Of a DNA stretch of 64,000 nt, positions 9,442 to 18,468 are shown piece after piece. This DNA comes from Novosphingobium profundi (GTDB lineage: Bacteria > Pseudomonadota > Alphaproteobacteria > Sphingomonadales > Sphingomonadaceae): positions 186,001-250,000 of the forward strand of contig NZ_JAIVLF010000001.1 of NCBI RefSeq assembly GCF_020524485.1, read 5' to 3'. Under the pieces are notes generated by a model. That model saw nothing but the letters and a program-made list of their open reading frames with translations. It ran no database searches and was not told the DNA's origin. Every line of letters starts with the position of its first letter. Within the stretch, counting starts at the first letter, position 1. Both the position numbers and the translations under genes were made by a program.

Positions 9442-11153
9442 GCGTGCTTTCTGACCTGGTGCGCGAGGCGCCCGGGGACAGCGGCCTCTCGCACGTTGTC
9501 GCGATCCCGCTGGACGAGGAGCCCGGCATCGGCGCGCGCACCATCGGGGGCTATCTGCGCGAGGTGACGGCGCGCTATGGTCCGGCCGAAGCGGTCGCCT
9601 TCAACGAGGGAGGCGAGCGGCTTTCCTGGACCTATGACGCACTTTGGGACGAGGCCGGGACAACGGCCCGCGCGCTCCTGGCGCAAGGCATGGAGCCGGG
9701 CGCGCGGATCGGTATCCTGATGACTAACCGGCCTGAATTCCTCTCGGCCTTCTTCGGCATCGCGCTCGCGGGCGGTGTCGCGGTGGCGCTCTCCACCTTT
9801 TCCACGCCGGAAGAATTGGCGCACCTGATCTCGGCGTCCGAGATCCGCACGCTGCTGTTCGAGGCGCGCGTTCTCAAGACGGACTTCGTGGCCATGCTGG
9901 AGGACCTGGAGCCCGCGCTGGCGGCCACCGCGCCCGAAACCTTCGGCTCGGCCCGTTTCCCGGCCTTGCGCACGCTTGTGGCTCTTGGCGGGGCGCCGCG
10001 CGGGGCCATTCGCGACTGGGCGGAGTGGCGCGCGGGCGGGGAGGGTGTCTCCGCAGGAGCCGTCGATGCACGTCTTGCCCAGGTTACGCCCGAGGATCCG
10101 GGCGGCATCTTCTTCTCCTCGGGCACGACCAGCCTGCCCAAGGGCATCGCGCATAGCCAGCAGGCCTTCGCAATCCAGTGGTGGCGCTGGCCGCGCCTGT
10201 TCGGAATGACAGAGCCCGTGCGCGCCTGGACGGGCAACGGCTTTTTCTGGTCGGGCAATATCTCGATGGTGGTGGGCACTGGCCTTTCGACGGGGGGCTG
10301 CGTGGTCCTCCAGCGCTATTTCGACGCGGACGAGGCGCTGCGCGTGATCGAGGCCGAGGACGTTACATTTGCCAATGGCCGCCCGCACCAGTGGGCGCGC
10401 CTTCAGGCCTCGCCGAAATGGGACGGGGCCGACCTGTCCTCGCTGCGTTACGTGCCACGCGGGGAACTGGTCTACGCCCATCCCACCTGCACCGCCGACT
10501 GGGACGTGCCGCAGACCTTCGGGACGACCGAGACCATGTCGCTGTGCACTTCGATCGGCCATCATGCGCGCGAAGAGGACTATGCGGGCAGTTACGGCGT
10601 GCCCCTGCCCGGCAACGAACTCAAGATCGTCGATCCCGAGACGCGCGCCGTCGTGCCGGTAGGTGCGCATGGCGAGATGTGCATCAAGGGACCAACGCTG
10701 ATGAGCGGGTACCTGGGCAAGCGGAACGAGGACTGTTTCGATGCCCAGGGTTTCTACTGCACCGGTGATGGCGGGCGCGTCGATGCACAGGGGCGGTTCT
10801 TCTGGGAGGGGCGGCTGACCGCGATGATCAAGACCGGCGGGGCCAATGTCGCCCCCGAGGAGATCGACGAGCTGGTCGCCAACTGGCCCGGCGTGAAGCG
10901 CGCGCAGACCGTGGGGGTGGCCGATGCGCTGCTGGGCGAGCGGGTCGTGACCTGCCTCGTGCCCATCGCGGGGACCGTGATCGACGAGGACGCGCTGATT
11001 GCGCACCTCAAGGCCCGGCTCGCCAGTTTCAAGGTGCCCCGCCAGGTCCTGGTTTGCCGGGAGGAGGACTTTGCGATCACCGGCAACGAGAAGGTGAAGC
11101 CCGCCGCGATCCGCACTCTGGCCGAGCGCCTCCTGGCGCAGGGCGCGGCCTAG
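9438..11153 (+). CDS. AMP-dependent acyl/aryl-CoA synthetase
   Basis: A 571-residue ANL-superfamily ligase that would activate a carboxylate to its CoA-thioester using ATP. The P-loop-like A3 motif is FFSSGTTSLPKGIAHSQ near residue 225. The A5-type region contains FGTTETMS, and the A7/A8 region contains YCTGDGGRVD followed by GRLTAMIKTGGANVAPEEID. The late catalytic lysine region is GNEKVKPAAIRTL. The start overlaps the stop of the dehydratase gene. The gene closes the plus-strand operon begun at 3363; a Rieske ferredoxin on the opposite strand follows after 21 bases. Substrate class is unknown: fatty, aromatic or terpenoid acids are all possible. Confidence 0.9.
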   Translation: MSVLSDLVREAPGDSGLSHVVAIPLDEEPGIGARTIGGYLREVTARYGPAEAVAFNEGGERLSWTYDALWDEAGTTARALLAQGMEPGARIGILMTNRPEFLSAFFGIALAGGVAVALSTFSTPEELAHLISASEIRTLLFEARVLKTDFVAMLEDLEPALAATAPETFGSARFPALRTLVALGGAPRGAIRDWAEWRAGGEGVSAGAVDARLAQVTPEDPGGIFFSSGTTSLPKGIAHSQQAFAIQWWRWPRLFGMTEPVRAWTGNGFFWSGNISMVVGTGLSTGGCVVLQRYFDADEALRVIEAEDVTFANGRPHQWARLQASPKWDGADLSSLRYVPRGELVYAHPTCTADWDVPQTFGTTETMSLCTSIGHHAREEDYAGSYGVPLPGNELKIVDPETRAVVPVGAHGEMCIKGPTLMSGYLGKRNEDCFDAQGFYCTGDGGRVDAQGRFFWEGRLTAMIKTGGANVAPEEIDELVANWPGVKRAQTVGVADALLGERVVTCLVPIAGTVIDEDALIAHLKARLASFKVPRQVLVCREEDFAITGNEKVKPAAIRTLAERLLAQGAA

Positions 11154-11174
11154 GCAGGGGCGCGTCTGGTGGCG

Positions 11175-11489
11175 TCAGACCTTCACCTCGATCATGCCTT
11201 CGACAACCCGCACCGGGAAGGTCTGGATCGGCTCGGTCGCGGGCGGGTTCATCGCCTCGCCGGTTTCGAGGCGGAAGCGCGCGCCGTGCGCGGGGCAGGC
11301 GATCCAGCCGCTGCGCATGCGCCCGCAGGCCAGTTCCTCGTCGGCATGGCTGCACTTGTTGCGCACCGCGAAGACCTGCCCCTTGCTGCGGCACAGGAGG
11401 ATCGAGATCCCGTCGATGTCGACCTTGGCAACGCCGCCTTCGGGCAGCGAATCGAGCGGGGCGGCGGCCGTGTAGCTGGTGTCGGTCAT
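11175..11489 (-). CDS. Rieske [2Fe-2S] ferredoxin
   Basis: A 104-residue soluble Rieske protein with ligands Cys46, His48, Cys65 and His68 (CSHADEE and CPAHGARF). This is the electron-carrier type found with ring-hydroxylating oxygenases, and also resembles the small subunit of nitrite reductases. The ATG at 11489 is chosen because the frame upstream (open to 12086) runs antisense to the VOC gene, contains the duplicated 15-base block and shows no protein character. It is the only minus-strand gene between two plus-strand operons and diverges from the VOC gene at 11643. It is the natural partner of the Rieske oxygenase at 6896 or 17019, but this pairing is inferred. Confidence 0.88.
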   Translation of the reverse strand: MTDTSYTAAAPLDSLPEGGVAKVDIDGISILLCRSKGQVFAVRNKCSHADEELACGRMRSGWIACPAHGARFRLETGEAMNPPATEPIQTFPVRVVEGMIEVKV

Positions 11490-11520
11490 GCCTTTGGGCA
11501 TGCCGCGCGAGGGGCCCGGC

Positions 11521-11550
11521 GCGCAATTCGCCCGCGCGCAATTCGCCCGC
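11521..11550. repeat. Perfect 15-base tandem duplication in a divergent promoter region
   Basis: GCGCAATTCGCCCGC occurs twice head to tail, followed by GCG, in the 153-base space between the divergent Rieske ferredoxin and VOC genes. It could be a recent duplication or a doubled regulator half-site. Confidence 0.75.
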
Positions 11551-11642
11551 GCGATCAATGGCAACACGGCCGCGAAACCGGCCGCGCACAGGAATTCAGA
11601 AAGGGCGGCTGAACCGCCAGGCACGAACATCGGGAGAGAGCG

Positions 11643-12110
11643 ATGGCGCAGCAGGACTACTATCAATTCGCCTATGTCACGACTGACTGGCGGCGCGCGC
11701 TGGAGGAACTGGGCGCGCAGCACGATATCGCCGCCTGGATGGAGATGCCCGAGGCCGAGTTCGATACAGGACCCGGCACGAAGGCGGTCTGCCACTTCGC
11801 ACTTGCCTTCAAAGGGGACCTGCAGTTCGAGGTGATCGAGCCGGTCGCAGGCGATTGCGCGGTCTACCGCGCGGGCCTTCCTGAAACGGGCTATGCCAAG
11901 CGCTTCCACCATCTGGGCCGCCACTTCGCGCAGCGCGCCGACTTTGACCGGCAGCTGGAGGCCGCAAGGGCACGCTACACCCGCCCCGTCGCCGCCGAGA
12001 CGATGGGCGGCGAATACGCCTACTTCGATGCGCGCGCGGAGACCGGACATTTCCTCGAATACTTCATCTTCCCGCCCGGCTCGCACCTTGAGGGAGTGCC
12101 CCGCTCGTGA
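11643..12110 (+). CDS. VOC-superfamily (glyoxalase/epimerase-like) protein
   Basis: A 155-residue single-domain vicinal-oxygen-chelate protein resembling the Glyoxalase_4/methylmalonyl-CoA-epimerase group. It has two beta-alpha-beta-beta-beta halves, with metal-site candidates at the HHLGRHF segment (about 88-94) and near GHFLEYF (about 138-144). The ATG at 11643 follows GGGAGAGAGCG. The stop overlaps the GTG start of the KstD-like gene by 4 bases (GTGA), so the two are translationally coupled. It is too short for a classical two-domain type I extradiol dioxygenase. An isomerase/epimerase or small-ring-acting role in the pathway is a guess. Confidence 0.78.
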   Translation: MAQQDYYQFAYVTTDWRRALEELGAQHDIAAWMEMPEAEFDTGPGTKAVCHFALAFKGDLQFEVIEPVAGDCAVYRAGLPETGYAKRFHHLGRHFAQRADFDRQLEAARARYTRPVAAETMGGEYAYFDARAETGHFLEYFIFPPGSHLEGVPRS

Positions 12111-13870
12111 GTGCGCAGGAGAGCTTTGATGTCGTCGTCGTTGGCTCCGGCGCGGCGGGCGCGATGGCGGCCCTGCGCGCGGCGGAGCGCGGCCTCTCGG
12201 TCCTCATCGTCGAGAAGGAGCGCAAGTTCGGCGGGACTTCGGCGGTCTCGGGCGGGGTCATGTGGGTCCCCAACCACGGCCTTGATGGCGACGTGGGCGA
12301 CACCCGTGAGGCGGCGCTCGAATACCTGCGCGCGATCATCACGGTGCCGGTGAATGAAGCGCGCCTCGAGGCCTACGTGGACATGGCGCCCCTGATGCTC
12401 TCGTTCCTGAACGCCACGGGCGTGCCTGTCGCCTCGGGCGTCTGGCCGGACTATTTCCCCGACCGGCCCGGCGCGCGCAGCGACCGCTCGCTGGTCGTGC
12501 CCACCTTTGACGGGCGGCGGCTGGGCGACAGCGTCTACCCGGCGATGCGCGAGCAGTACAACCGCTTCAAGCTGTTCGGGCGCTACGCCATGGACCTCAC
12601 CGAGACGTTCACGCTGATGATGCAGGCCAAGGGCTGGCGGCGCACGGTCACCAATATCCTGCGCCGCTACTGGCTCGACCGGGAGACGCGCAAGGTGGGA
12701 CGGCGCGACCGGCGCTTCACGCAAGGTGCCGCGCTGATGGGTGAGATCTATGAGAAGGTGCTGGCACGCGGGGTGGAACTGCGCACCGAGACCGCGCTCG
12801 TCGAATTGCACACCGATGCGCAAGGGCGCGTCTGCGCGCTGGAGGTCGACAGCTATGGCCGCCGTTACACCATCGCCGCGCGCCATGGCGTGGTGCTGGC
12901 CGCGGGCGGGTTCGAGTGGAACCAGCAACTGCGCGAGCGTTTCTACCCCGTCCCCGGCCGCACTCGCCACAGCTCCACCCCGGAGGACGCCAACCGCGGT
13001 GAGGCGCTGATCGCGGGTGAGAAGATCGGGGCGAGCACCGAGCACACCGAACAGGGCTGGTGGATCCCGACCATGCAGCTGCCGATGCCCCGGGCTGCCA
13101 ACTTTCACGAGATCCACCAGGCCGCCTTTGACGTTGGTCGCCCGCACAGCCTGTGCGTCAATCGCAAGGGCGTGCGCTTCGTCAACGAGGCGACGGGTTA
13201 TGACCGCTTCGGGCAGGCCATGGTCGCCGACCAGCTGGCGACGGGCGCGAATTGCCCGTGCTGGCTTGTTTTCGATGCGACCTTCCGGGAGAAGTTCAGT
13301 GCAGGGGGCCTGATGCCCAATGTGCTGATGCCCGATGCCAAGGTGCCGGGTGACTGGTGGGGGCACTACCTCTTCCGCGCCGAGAGCCTGGCGGACCTTG
13401 CCCGTCAGATCCATGTGCCTGTCGACGCGCTGGAGAAGAGCGTTGCCAGGATGAACGCCCACGCCGCGAGCGGGACCGATCCCGAGTTCGGGCGCGGGGG
13501 CAATGCCTATGACCGGATGTTCGGCGACCCCACCGTGGCGCCCAATCCGTGCCTTGGGGCCATTGCGAAGGCGCCGTTCTACGCGGTGCCGATCAACAAC
13601 GGGGATCTGGGCACCAAGGGGGGGCTGCGCTGCGACGAACGCGCGCGTGTGCTCGATGGGGCAGGCGTGCCGATCGGCAATCTCTACGCGGCGGGCAACT
13701 GCGCGGGATCGCCCTTCGGGGACTGCTACCCGGGCGCCGGGGCCACCATCGGACCTGCGCTCACCTTCGGGTTCGTCGCGGCCAACGACATTGCCGAGCG
13801 GGCGGAAAACAGTGCGTCCGCACGCGGGGGCGAAGACCGAACGGCACATCAAGGAGAGATCGTGGCATGA
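12107..13870 (+). CDS. FAD-dependent 3-ketosteroid-delta1-dehydrogenase-like oxidoreductase
   Basis: A 587-residue flavoprotein of the fumarate reductase/KstD family. The N-terminal dinucleotide motif is VVVGSGAAGAMAAL, followed by KERKFGGTSAVSGG. The C-terminal FAD-contact segment is LYAAGNCAGSPFGDCYPGAG. Tyr541 and Gly545 sit four residues apart in a YPGxG-TIGPA context, matching the catalytic Tyr/Gly spacing known from KstD. The family inserts a C=C bond next to a ketone. The GTG start overlaps the VOC stop and the stop overlaps the SDR start. True steroid activity is unproven, since many sphingomonad paralogues act on other cyclic ketones. The class is confident; the substrate is open. 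Confidence 0.87.
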   Translation: MSAQESFDVVVVGSGAAGAMAALRAAERGLSVLIVEKERKFGGTSAVSGGVMWVPNHGLDGDVGDTREAALEYLRAIITVPVNEARLEAYVDMAPLMLSFLNATGVPVASGVWPDYFPDRPGARSDRSLVVPTFDGRRLGDSVYPAMREQYNRFKLFGRYAMDLTETFTLMMQAKGWRRTVTNILRRYWLDRETRKVGRRDRRFTQGAALMGEIYEKVLARGVELRTETALVELHTDAQGRVCALEVDSYGRRYTIAARHGVVLAAGGFEWNQQLRERFYPVPGRTRHSSTPEDANRGEALIAGEKIGASTEHTEQGWWIPTMQLPMPRAANFHEIHQAAFDVGRPHSLCVNRKGVRFVNEATGYDRFGQAMVADQLATGANCPCWLVFDATFREKFSAGGLMPNVLMPDAKVPGDWWGHYLFRAESLADLARQIHVPVDALEKSVARMNAHAASGTDPEFGRGGNAYDRMFGDPTVAPNPCLGAIAKAPFYAVPINNGDLGTKGGLRCDERARVLDGAGVPIGNLYAAGNCAGSPFGDCYPGAGATIGPALTFGFVAANDIAERAENSASARGGEDRTAHQGEIVA

Positions 13871-14652
13871 ACGCGCGCAAGGTGGCCATCGTGACGGGCG
13901 CGGCCGGTGGGATTGGCGAGGCAATCGTGCGGCGTTTCGGCGAAGAGGGCGTTGCGGTCCTGGGAACGGGGCGCACCGAGGCTGCACTCGCCGATCTCAA
14001 GGCGCGGCTCGAGGGGGAGATGGAGTTCGATTACGCGGTGGCCGATCTTGCCGCCGATTCGGGACCTGCCGCGGTGGTGGCCCGGGCCCTGGAGCGCTTC
14101 GGGCGGATCGACTTTGTCGTCAACAACGCAGGCTCCTTCAACATCGGCCCGGTCGATGCGACCACCGACGCGATGCTCGACGAAGTGCTGGGCATTTCGC
14201 TGCGCGCGCCGTTCCGGCTGTGCCGCGAGGCGCTGGCGCACTTGGGGGCTGACGGCATGGGCGGTGCGGTGATCTTCATCGGCTCGACATGGGGGCTCTA
14301 TGGCACCTGCGGGGGCGGGGCCTATAGCGCGGTCAAGGCCGGGCAGATCGGGCTCATGCAGACGATGGCGGCGGAATACGGCCCGCGCGGCATCCGCAGC
14401 AACTACGTAGCCCCGACCGTCGTGAAGACGGGCATGACCGAAAGCTTCTGGGAGGCCGATGCCTTCCGGCGGATCAACCACGAGTTCACCCCGCTGACCC
14501 GCGACTGCACGGCGCAGGACATTGCCGAGATGGTGGTCTTCCTGTGTTCGGACCGGTCCGGTTTCGTGAACGGCCAGACCATCGCGGTCGATGGCGGGAT
14601 ATCCTCTACCCGTTACCTCGCGCCCGAGGCGCTGGGGGCGACGCGGCTGTGA
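13867..14652 (+). CDS. Short-chain dehydrogenase/reductase (SDR)
   Basis: A 261-residue classical SDR. Cofactor motif TGAAGGIGEA lies at residues 10-19, the structural NNAG follows at about 91, and the catalytic set is Ser (IGSTWG) with Tyr and Lys in AYSAVKAG. The C-terminal IAVDGGISS is typical of the FabG-like group. The start overlaps the preceding stop (ATGA), placing it third in the VOC, KstD-like, SDR unit. It probably interconverts a hydroxyl and ketone on the substrate of the KstD-like enzyme. The gene converges with the CoA-transferase at 14659 with only 6 bases between. Confidence 0.9.
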   Translation: MNARKVAIVTGAAGGIGEAIVRRFGEEGVAVLGTGRTEAALADLKARLEGEMEFDYAVADLAADSGPAAVVARALERFGRIDFVVNNAGSFNIGPVDATTDAMLDEVLGISLRAPFRLCREALAHLGADGMGGAVIFIGSTWGLYGTCGGGAYSAVKAGQIGLMQTMAAEYGPRGIRSNYVAPTVVKTGMTESFWEADAFRRINHEFTPLTRDCTAQDIAEMVVFLCSDRSGFVNGQTIAVDGGISSTRYLAPEALGATRL

Positions 14653-14658
14653 GGCGGC

Positions 14659-15867
14659 TCAGCTGATCGCGCCATTGGCCTTGAGGCGGTCGTACTCGGC
14701 CTCCTCAAGGCCGAGAAGCTCGCGATAGACATAGTCGTCGTGCTGGCCAAGCGTCGGGGCGCCATTTGCAATGTCGGCCTCGCCGGGTGCCATGCGCCAG
14801 CTTGGCCCGACCACGGGGCGTGCATCGCCGTTGCCATTGAGGACGGTGCGGTAGGTGCCGTTGCTCCAGAAGGTGTCGCTGGCCATGAGGTCGAGCGAGG
14901 AGGCGGCCGGATAGGCCGCGACCCCTGCCGCGCGCAGCCGCGCACCCAGGTCGCAGGCCTCGTGCGCAGCGGTCAATGCGGCGAGGTCGACCTCCAGTTC
15001 GCCGCGATGGGCCAGACGCTGGGAGAGGCTTGCAAAGCGTGGGTCCTTTGCCAGGGCCGGGCTGTCGAGCCCATCGCACAGGGCCTGCCAGTCGCGCTCC
15101 GCCTCGCAGACAATCGAGATCCAGCCGTTCTGGGCGCAGGGAAAGAAGCCGTGTGGGGCCAGGGCATCGTGGGCATTGCCCCTGTGGCGCGGGACGTCTC
15201 CGGTCAGGGCGTATTCCAAGAGGCGGTCGCCGACGAGGCTGGACATCGTCTCGACGGCGGAGAGGTCGACTTGCTGGCCCTCGCCGGTGCGTTCGCGGTG
15301 GTGCAGCGCGGCAACGGCGGCAAAGGCCGCGGCCGCGCCCGCGCTGGTGTCGCCAAAGCGGATGTTCATGCCTTCGGGCAAGCCGCCTTCGTGGCCGACG
15401 AGCCCGGTGACACCGCCGATTGCGCCGAAGCTCGGGGCATAGCCGGTCTGCTGCCCAAGCGGGCCGTCGCTTCCGTACATCTTTATCGAGACGTGGATGA
15501 TGTCGGGCCGGATGGCCTGCATCTCGGGAAAAGACAGGCCGAGCTTGGCCATTGCGCCCGGGCGCAGATTGTCGAGCACGATGTCGCTGATCGCGATCAT
15601 GTCCTTCAGCCGGGCGAGCCCCTCGGCGCTCTTCATGTTGACGCGCACGCTCAGCGCCTCGGTGTTCTGGCTGAGGAAATAGGGCGCGTGTTCGATGTCG
15701 AGCCCGCCGTAGGCGCGCATCTCGTCGAGCGAGGAGGTGCTTTCCACCTTGAGTACCTCGGCGCCGAGCTGGCCAAGGAGCTTCGCGGTGTAGGGCCCGG
15801 CCCAGACCTTGGCGATGGCCAGCACCCGGATACCGGCAAGCGGACCGCCGCGTGTATGTCCGTTCAT
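14659..15867 (-). CDS. CaiB/BaiF (family III) CoA-transferase
   Basis: A 402-residue family III CoA-transferase, moving CoA between carboxylic acids. It begins with the characteristic GIRVLAIAKVWAGPY and has LGAEVLKVES. The catalytic aspartate lies in IRFGDTSAGAAAAF, followed by the RTGEGQQVDLS signature. Length fits the family. Its start overlaps the stop of a second CoA-transferase (15864-16994) by 4 bases, so the pair are coupled and may form a heteromer. It is the last gene of the minus-strand operon that starts with the amidohydrolase. Donor and acceptor are not deducible. Confidence 0.9.
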   Translation of the reverse strand: MNGHTRGGPLAGIRVLAIAKVWAGPYTAKLLGQLGAEVLKVESTSSLDEMRAYGGLDIEHAPYFLSQNTEALSVRVNMKSAEGLARLKDMIAISDIVLDNLRPGAMAKLGLSFPEMQAIRPDIIHVSIKMYGSDGPLGQQTGYAPSFGAIGGVTGLVGHEGGLPEGMNIRFGDTSAGAAAAFAAVAALHHRERTGEGQQVDLSAVETMSSLVGDRLLEYALTGDVPRHRGNAHDALAPHGFFPCAQNGWISIVCEAERDWQALCDGLDSPALAKDPRFASLSQRLAHRGELEVDLAALTAAHEACDLGARLRAAGVAAYPAASSLDLMASDTFWSNGTYRTVLNGNGDARPVVGPSWRMAPGEADIANGAPTLGQHDDYVYRELLGLEEAEYDRLKANGAIS

Positions 15868-16994
15868 GCGGCGATCTCCCGGTCATCGGCACCGGGTTCG
15901 GGCGCAGGACGGGTGAGACGGGCCGGTGAGGCGGTCATGCGGTAGGGCGCGGCGGGGGTATCGATCCCCTCCAGCGCCTGGAAGAAGCCACGGTGGCGGT
16001 ACTGCGGATTGGCGAAGAGATCGGGCGCCAGATTGACAGGGGCGAGCATGACGCCGCGCCGGTGCGCCTCATGCGTGATTACATCGCGTGGCTTGTCCGC
16101 GACCCAGCTTCGGAAATGCTCGCGAAAGGTCGCCACCCGATCGGGCGTGCAGTGGAACTCCAGCCAGTCCTCGGGAAATTCCTGGCCCCAGGCGGGATCG
16201 CCCATCAGGCCCAGCAGTCCGCGCCAGTGGCGCGCGGTGGTCATGATGAGATGGACGTGCCCGTCCGCGCAGGCAAAGACGCGGCCCGGCCCGCCCATGT
16301 CGTAGCGGCGGCGCGAGTGGCTGGGCTCGTCGTCACCTGCGAGCACACGGCCCAGCACCACGTCGGCGCGGCTCAACTGCACGGCGACTTCGCTGAGGTC
16401 GATGGCCTGTCCTTCTCCGGTGCGGCGCTGGTGGAAAAGGCTGGCGGCAGTGGCCAGCGCGGCGTCGTAGCCGGTGTCGAAATCGGGCATGAAGGGGCTT
16501 GCGCCCATCAGCGGGGGATCACGGTCGTCGCTTTCGCTCGGCGTGTGCCAGGCCCAGCCGCCTGCAGCCGCGATGTTGATCGGAAAGGCACGGGCCATGT
16601 CCGCAGGCGCATCCTGCCCGAAGGGGGTGATGTGGCAGTGGACGAGCCGGGGGAAGCGGGCCGTGAGGTCCTCGGGCCCAAGGGCCCGTCTTGCGCACCA
16701 GGCCGGGGTATGGTCATCGATCAGGGCATCGGCGCGCGCGAGCAGGCGTTCAAGCGCGGCGCGGCCTTCGGGCGTTTCCAGGTCGAGCACGACCGACTTC
16801 TTGCCGGTGTTGGCATAGGCGAAGACGGCGCTGGCCCCGTTGGCGAGGGGCGGGCCGAAGCAGCGCGTGGGCGAACCTCCCGGCCGTTCGACCTTGATGA
16901 CCTCGGCGCCGAAGTCGGCAAGGAGCCGGGCCGTCCATTCGCCGCACACGCGCTCGGCGGTTTCGATGATGGTGGTGCCGGAAAGCGCGGTCAT
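15864..16994 (-). CDS. CaiB/BaiF (family III) CoA-transferase
   Basis: A 376-residue family III CoA-transferase. Signatures are GTTIIETAERVCGEW at the start, FGAEVIKVERPGG, and FMPDFDTGYDAAL followed by RRTGEGQAIDLS. By alignment with its neighbour, the first Asp of PDFD occupies the catalytic position, and a second Asp two residues on is unusual. It is translationally coupled to the downstream paralogue and lies 24 bases after the Rieske oxygenase stop. Tandem CaiB genes often form one heteromeric enzyme. An equally possible reading is two enzymes acting on successive acids. Confidence 0.88.
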   Translation of the reverse strand: MTALSGTTIIETAERVCGEWTARLLADFGAEVIKVERPGGSPTRCFGPPLANGASAVFAYANTGKKSVVLDLETPEGRAALERLLARADALIDDHTPAWCARRALGPEDLTARFPRLVHCHITPFGQDAPADMARAFPINIAAAGGWAWHTPSESDDRDPPLMGASPFMPDFDTGYDAALATAASLFHQRRTGEGQAIDLSEVAVQLSRADVVLGRVLAGDDEPSHSRRRYDMGGPGRVFACADGHVHLIMTTARHWRGLLGLMGDPAWGQEFPEDWLEFHCTPDRVATFREHFRSWVADKPRDVITHEAHRRGVMLAPVNLAPDLFANPQYRHRGFFQALEGIDTPAAPYRMTASPARLTRPAPEPGADDREIAA

Positions 16995-17018
16995 GGCCTG
17001 TGTCCGTCTGTTTTCATG

Positions 17019-18443
17019 TCAGGGCTGGAGGTCCTCGAGTTTCGCCGAGAAGGGGGTCATCGCCATGTAGCGATCGACCGTCTGCTCGAAGTGGCGCACC
17101 CGGATCTCCTGGTAGTCGGCAAGGGTCAGCCCGGCCTTGGCGCTGGCTTCCAGACCTTCCTGCTGGGCGTGGAGGTTGTCGGTGTCCTGATCGAGAATAC
17201 GGCCGAAACCCGGGTCCATGCCCTGTGCCTCGGCAAAGGACTGGTGATCAGCGAGGACCTGCACCTCGGCGGTCTCGAAGTCGCCACTGCGCGGCTTGGG
17301 GCGCATGAACATGACCTCGTAGATGGTGCGGCGGTGGTCGCGCGCGTCGGGCCGGAAGCGGTAGATCATCGGCAGCGAGATGCCCGGGAAGAGGAACAGG
17401 TTGGGGAAGAAGGTGTAGCTGTAGGTGTCGAGCAGTTCGGTGTCCGAGACGTGCGAGAGATCGGTATCGCTCGCGCTTTCGAACATCTCGCGGAACATGT
17501 CGGCCATGACCTGGCGGGCACGCTCGCCCTCCTTCAGTTCGGGCCGCGCGCCGCCTAGCGCCGAACTGTCGCCCAGCGTGAAGTTGGCGATGATGTCGGC
17601 CTCGCTGTAGCGCTCGCGCAGCTTGGGGCTGACCACGCCCAGGGTCGATATGAAGCGGTCGACGTGTGCGCCATAGACGTCGTACTGCGAATTGACGTCG
17701 CCGTTGGCGGGCGCGACCTGGGGGTGCGTGTCGCCCACGTGGTAGGCCTCCATGAAGGCTTCCATGGTGAGCTTCCAGTTGGCAGGATAGCTCTTCTGGA
17801 CGTGGAGGTAGATGTAGCGATCCTCCAGTTTCCAGGCCGTGAGATGGGCGAGGGCCTCGGGGCCGAGATAGTCCTCGAGCGAAGGGGCGGCCGGGTCCAT
17901 GTTGACCCACACGAACCCGCCGAGCCGGGCGACGCGGGCCTGGGGCAGGCACATCCGGCGTGTCTTCGTATGGGCAAAATCCCACTTCTCCGGGATTTCG
18001 GCGAGCGTGCCGTCGAGGTTCCAGGTCCAGCCGTGGAACGGGCACTTGAGGTTCATCGCAAAGCCTTCGGTCGCCGAGGGCTTGAGCTTGGTACCGCGGT
18101 GGAGGCACGCGTTGTAGTGCGCCTTGATCTCGTTCTCGGCGCTGCGCACCACGATGAAGCTGTAGGATCCGAGGTCGTAGACATAGTAGTCGCCCACTTC
18201 GGGAATGTGGTCCTCGCGGCAGGCCATCTGCCAGGTGCGCGGCCAGAGGCGCGCGAACTCGCCGTCGGCGAATTCGGCCCTGGTGTAGCGGTCCTTCGAG
18301 ACGTCTTCGCTGCCCAGGTACGTGTAGCTGACATCGCGGGCCCATTGGGGCGCTGTGTTGCGGTCACGCGCGATGATGTCCTGCGTGCTCTCGGCAGGGT
18401 GGCGGGCTTCGCCGGGGCGCAAGGGGCCGGTTTCGAGGTTCAT
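17019..18443 (-). CDS. Rieske non-haem iron oxygenase, alpha subunit
   Basis: A 474-residue ring-hydroxylating oxygenase alpha subunit, clearly different from the one at 6896. Rieske ligands are Cys113, His115, Cys134 and His137. The catalytic-site segment ANWKLTMEAFMEAYHVGDTH supplies likely iron ligands His235 and His240. The ATG at 18443 follows GGAGACCTCCACG. No beta subunit is nearby, so an alpha-only oligomer is likely. It lies between the amidohydrolase and the CoA-transferase pair in a minus-strand operon. The substrate is unknown; homologues include demethylases and hydroxylases acting on bulky compounds. Confidence 0.92.
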   Translation of the reverse strand: MNLETGPLRPGEARHPAESTQDIIARDRNTAPQWARDVSYTYLGSEDVSKDRYTRAEFADGEFARLWPRTWQMACREDHIPEVGDYYVYDLGSYSFIVVRSAENEIKAHYNACLHRGTKLKPSATEGFAMNLKCPFHGWTWNLDGTLAEIPEKWDFAHTKTRRMCLPQARVARLGGFVWVNMDPAAPSLEDYLGPEALAHLTAWKLEDRYIYLHVQKSYPANWKLTMEAFMEAYHVGDTHPQVAPANGDVNSQYDVYGAHVDRFISTLGVVSPKLRERYSEADIIANFTLGDSSALGGARPELKEGERARQVMADMFREMFESASDTDLSHVSDTELLDTYSYTFFPNLFLFPGISLPMIYRFRPDARDHRRTIYEVMFMRPKPRSGDFETAEVQVLADHQSFAEAQGMDPGFGRILDQDTDNLHAQQEGLEASAKAGLTLADYQEIRVRHFEQTVDRYMAMTPFSAKLEDLQP

Positions 18444-18468
18444 CGTGGAGGTCTCCTCAAAAGGAAAG

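Noticed and set aside
11490..12086. N-terminal extension of the Rieske ferredoxin to 303 residues
   Set aside because: The extension is antisense to the VOC gene and includes the duplicated 15-base block. The 104-residue form has normal length and an intact cluster site.
11643..12110. VOC protein as the missing extradiol ring-cleavage dioxygenase
   Set aside because: At 155 residues with one domain and no clear His-His-Glu spacing of type I extradiol enzymes, it fits the epimerase/glyoxalase group better.
12107..13870. Naming the flavoprotein as a true 3-ketosteroid delta1-dehydrogenase (kstD)
   Set aside because: The Tyr/Gly active-site spacing matches, but no other steroid-specific gene such as a KshA-like 9-alpha-hydroxylase or HsaC-type extradiol enzyme is recognisable, so the symbol would overstate the evidence.
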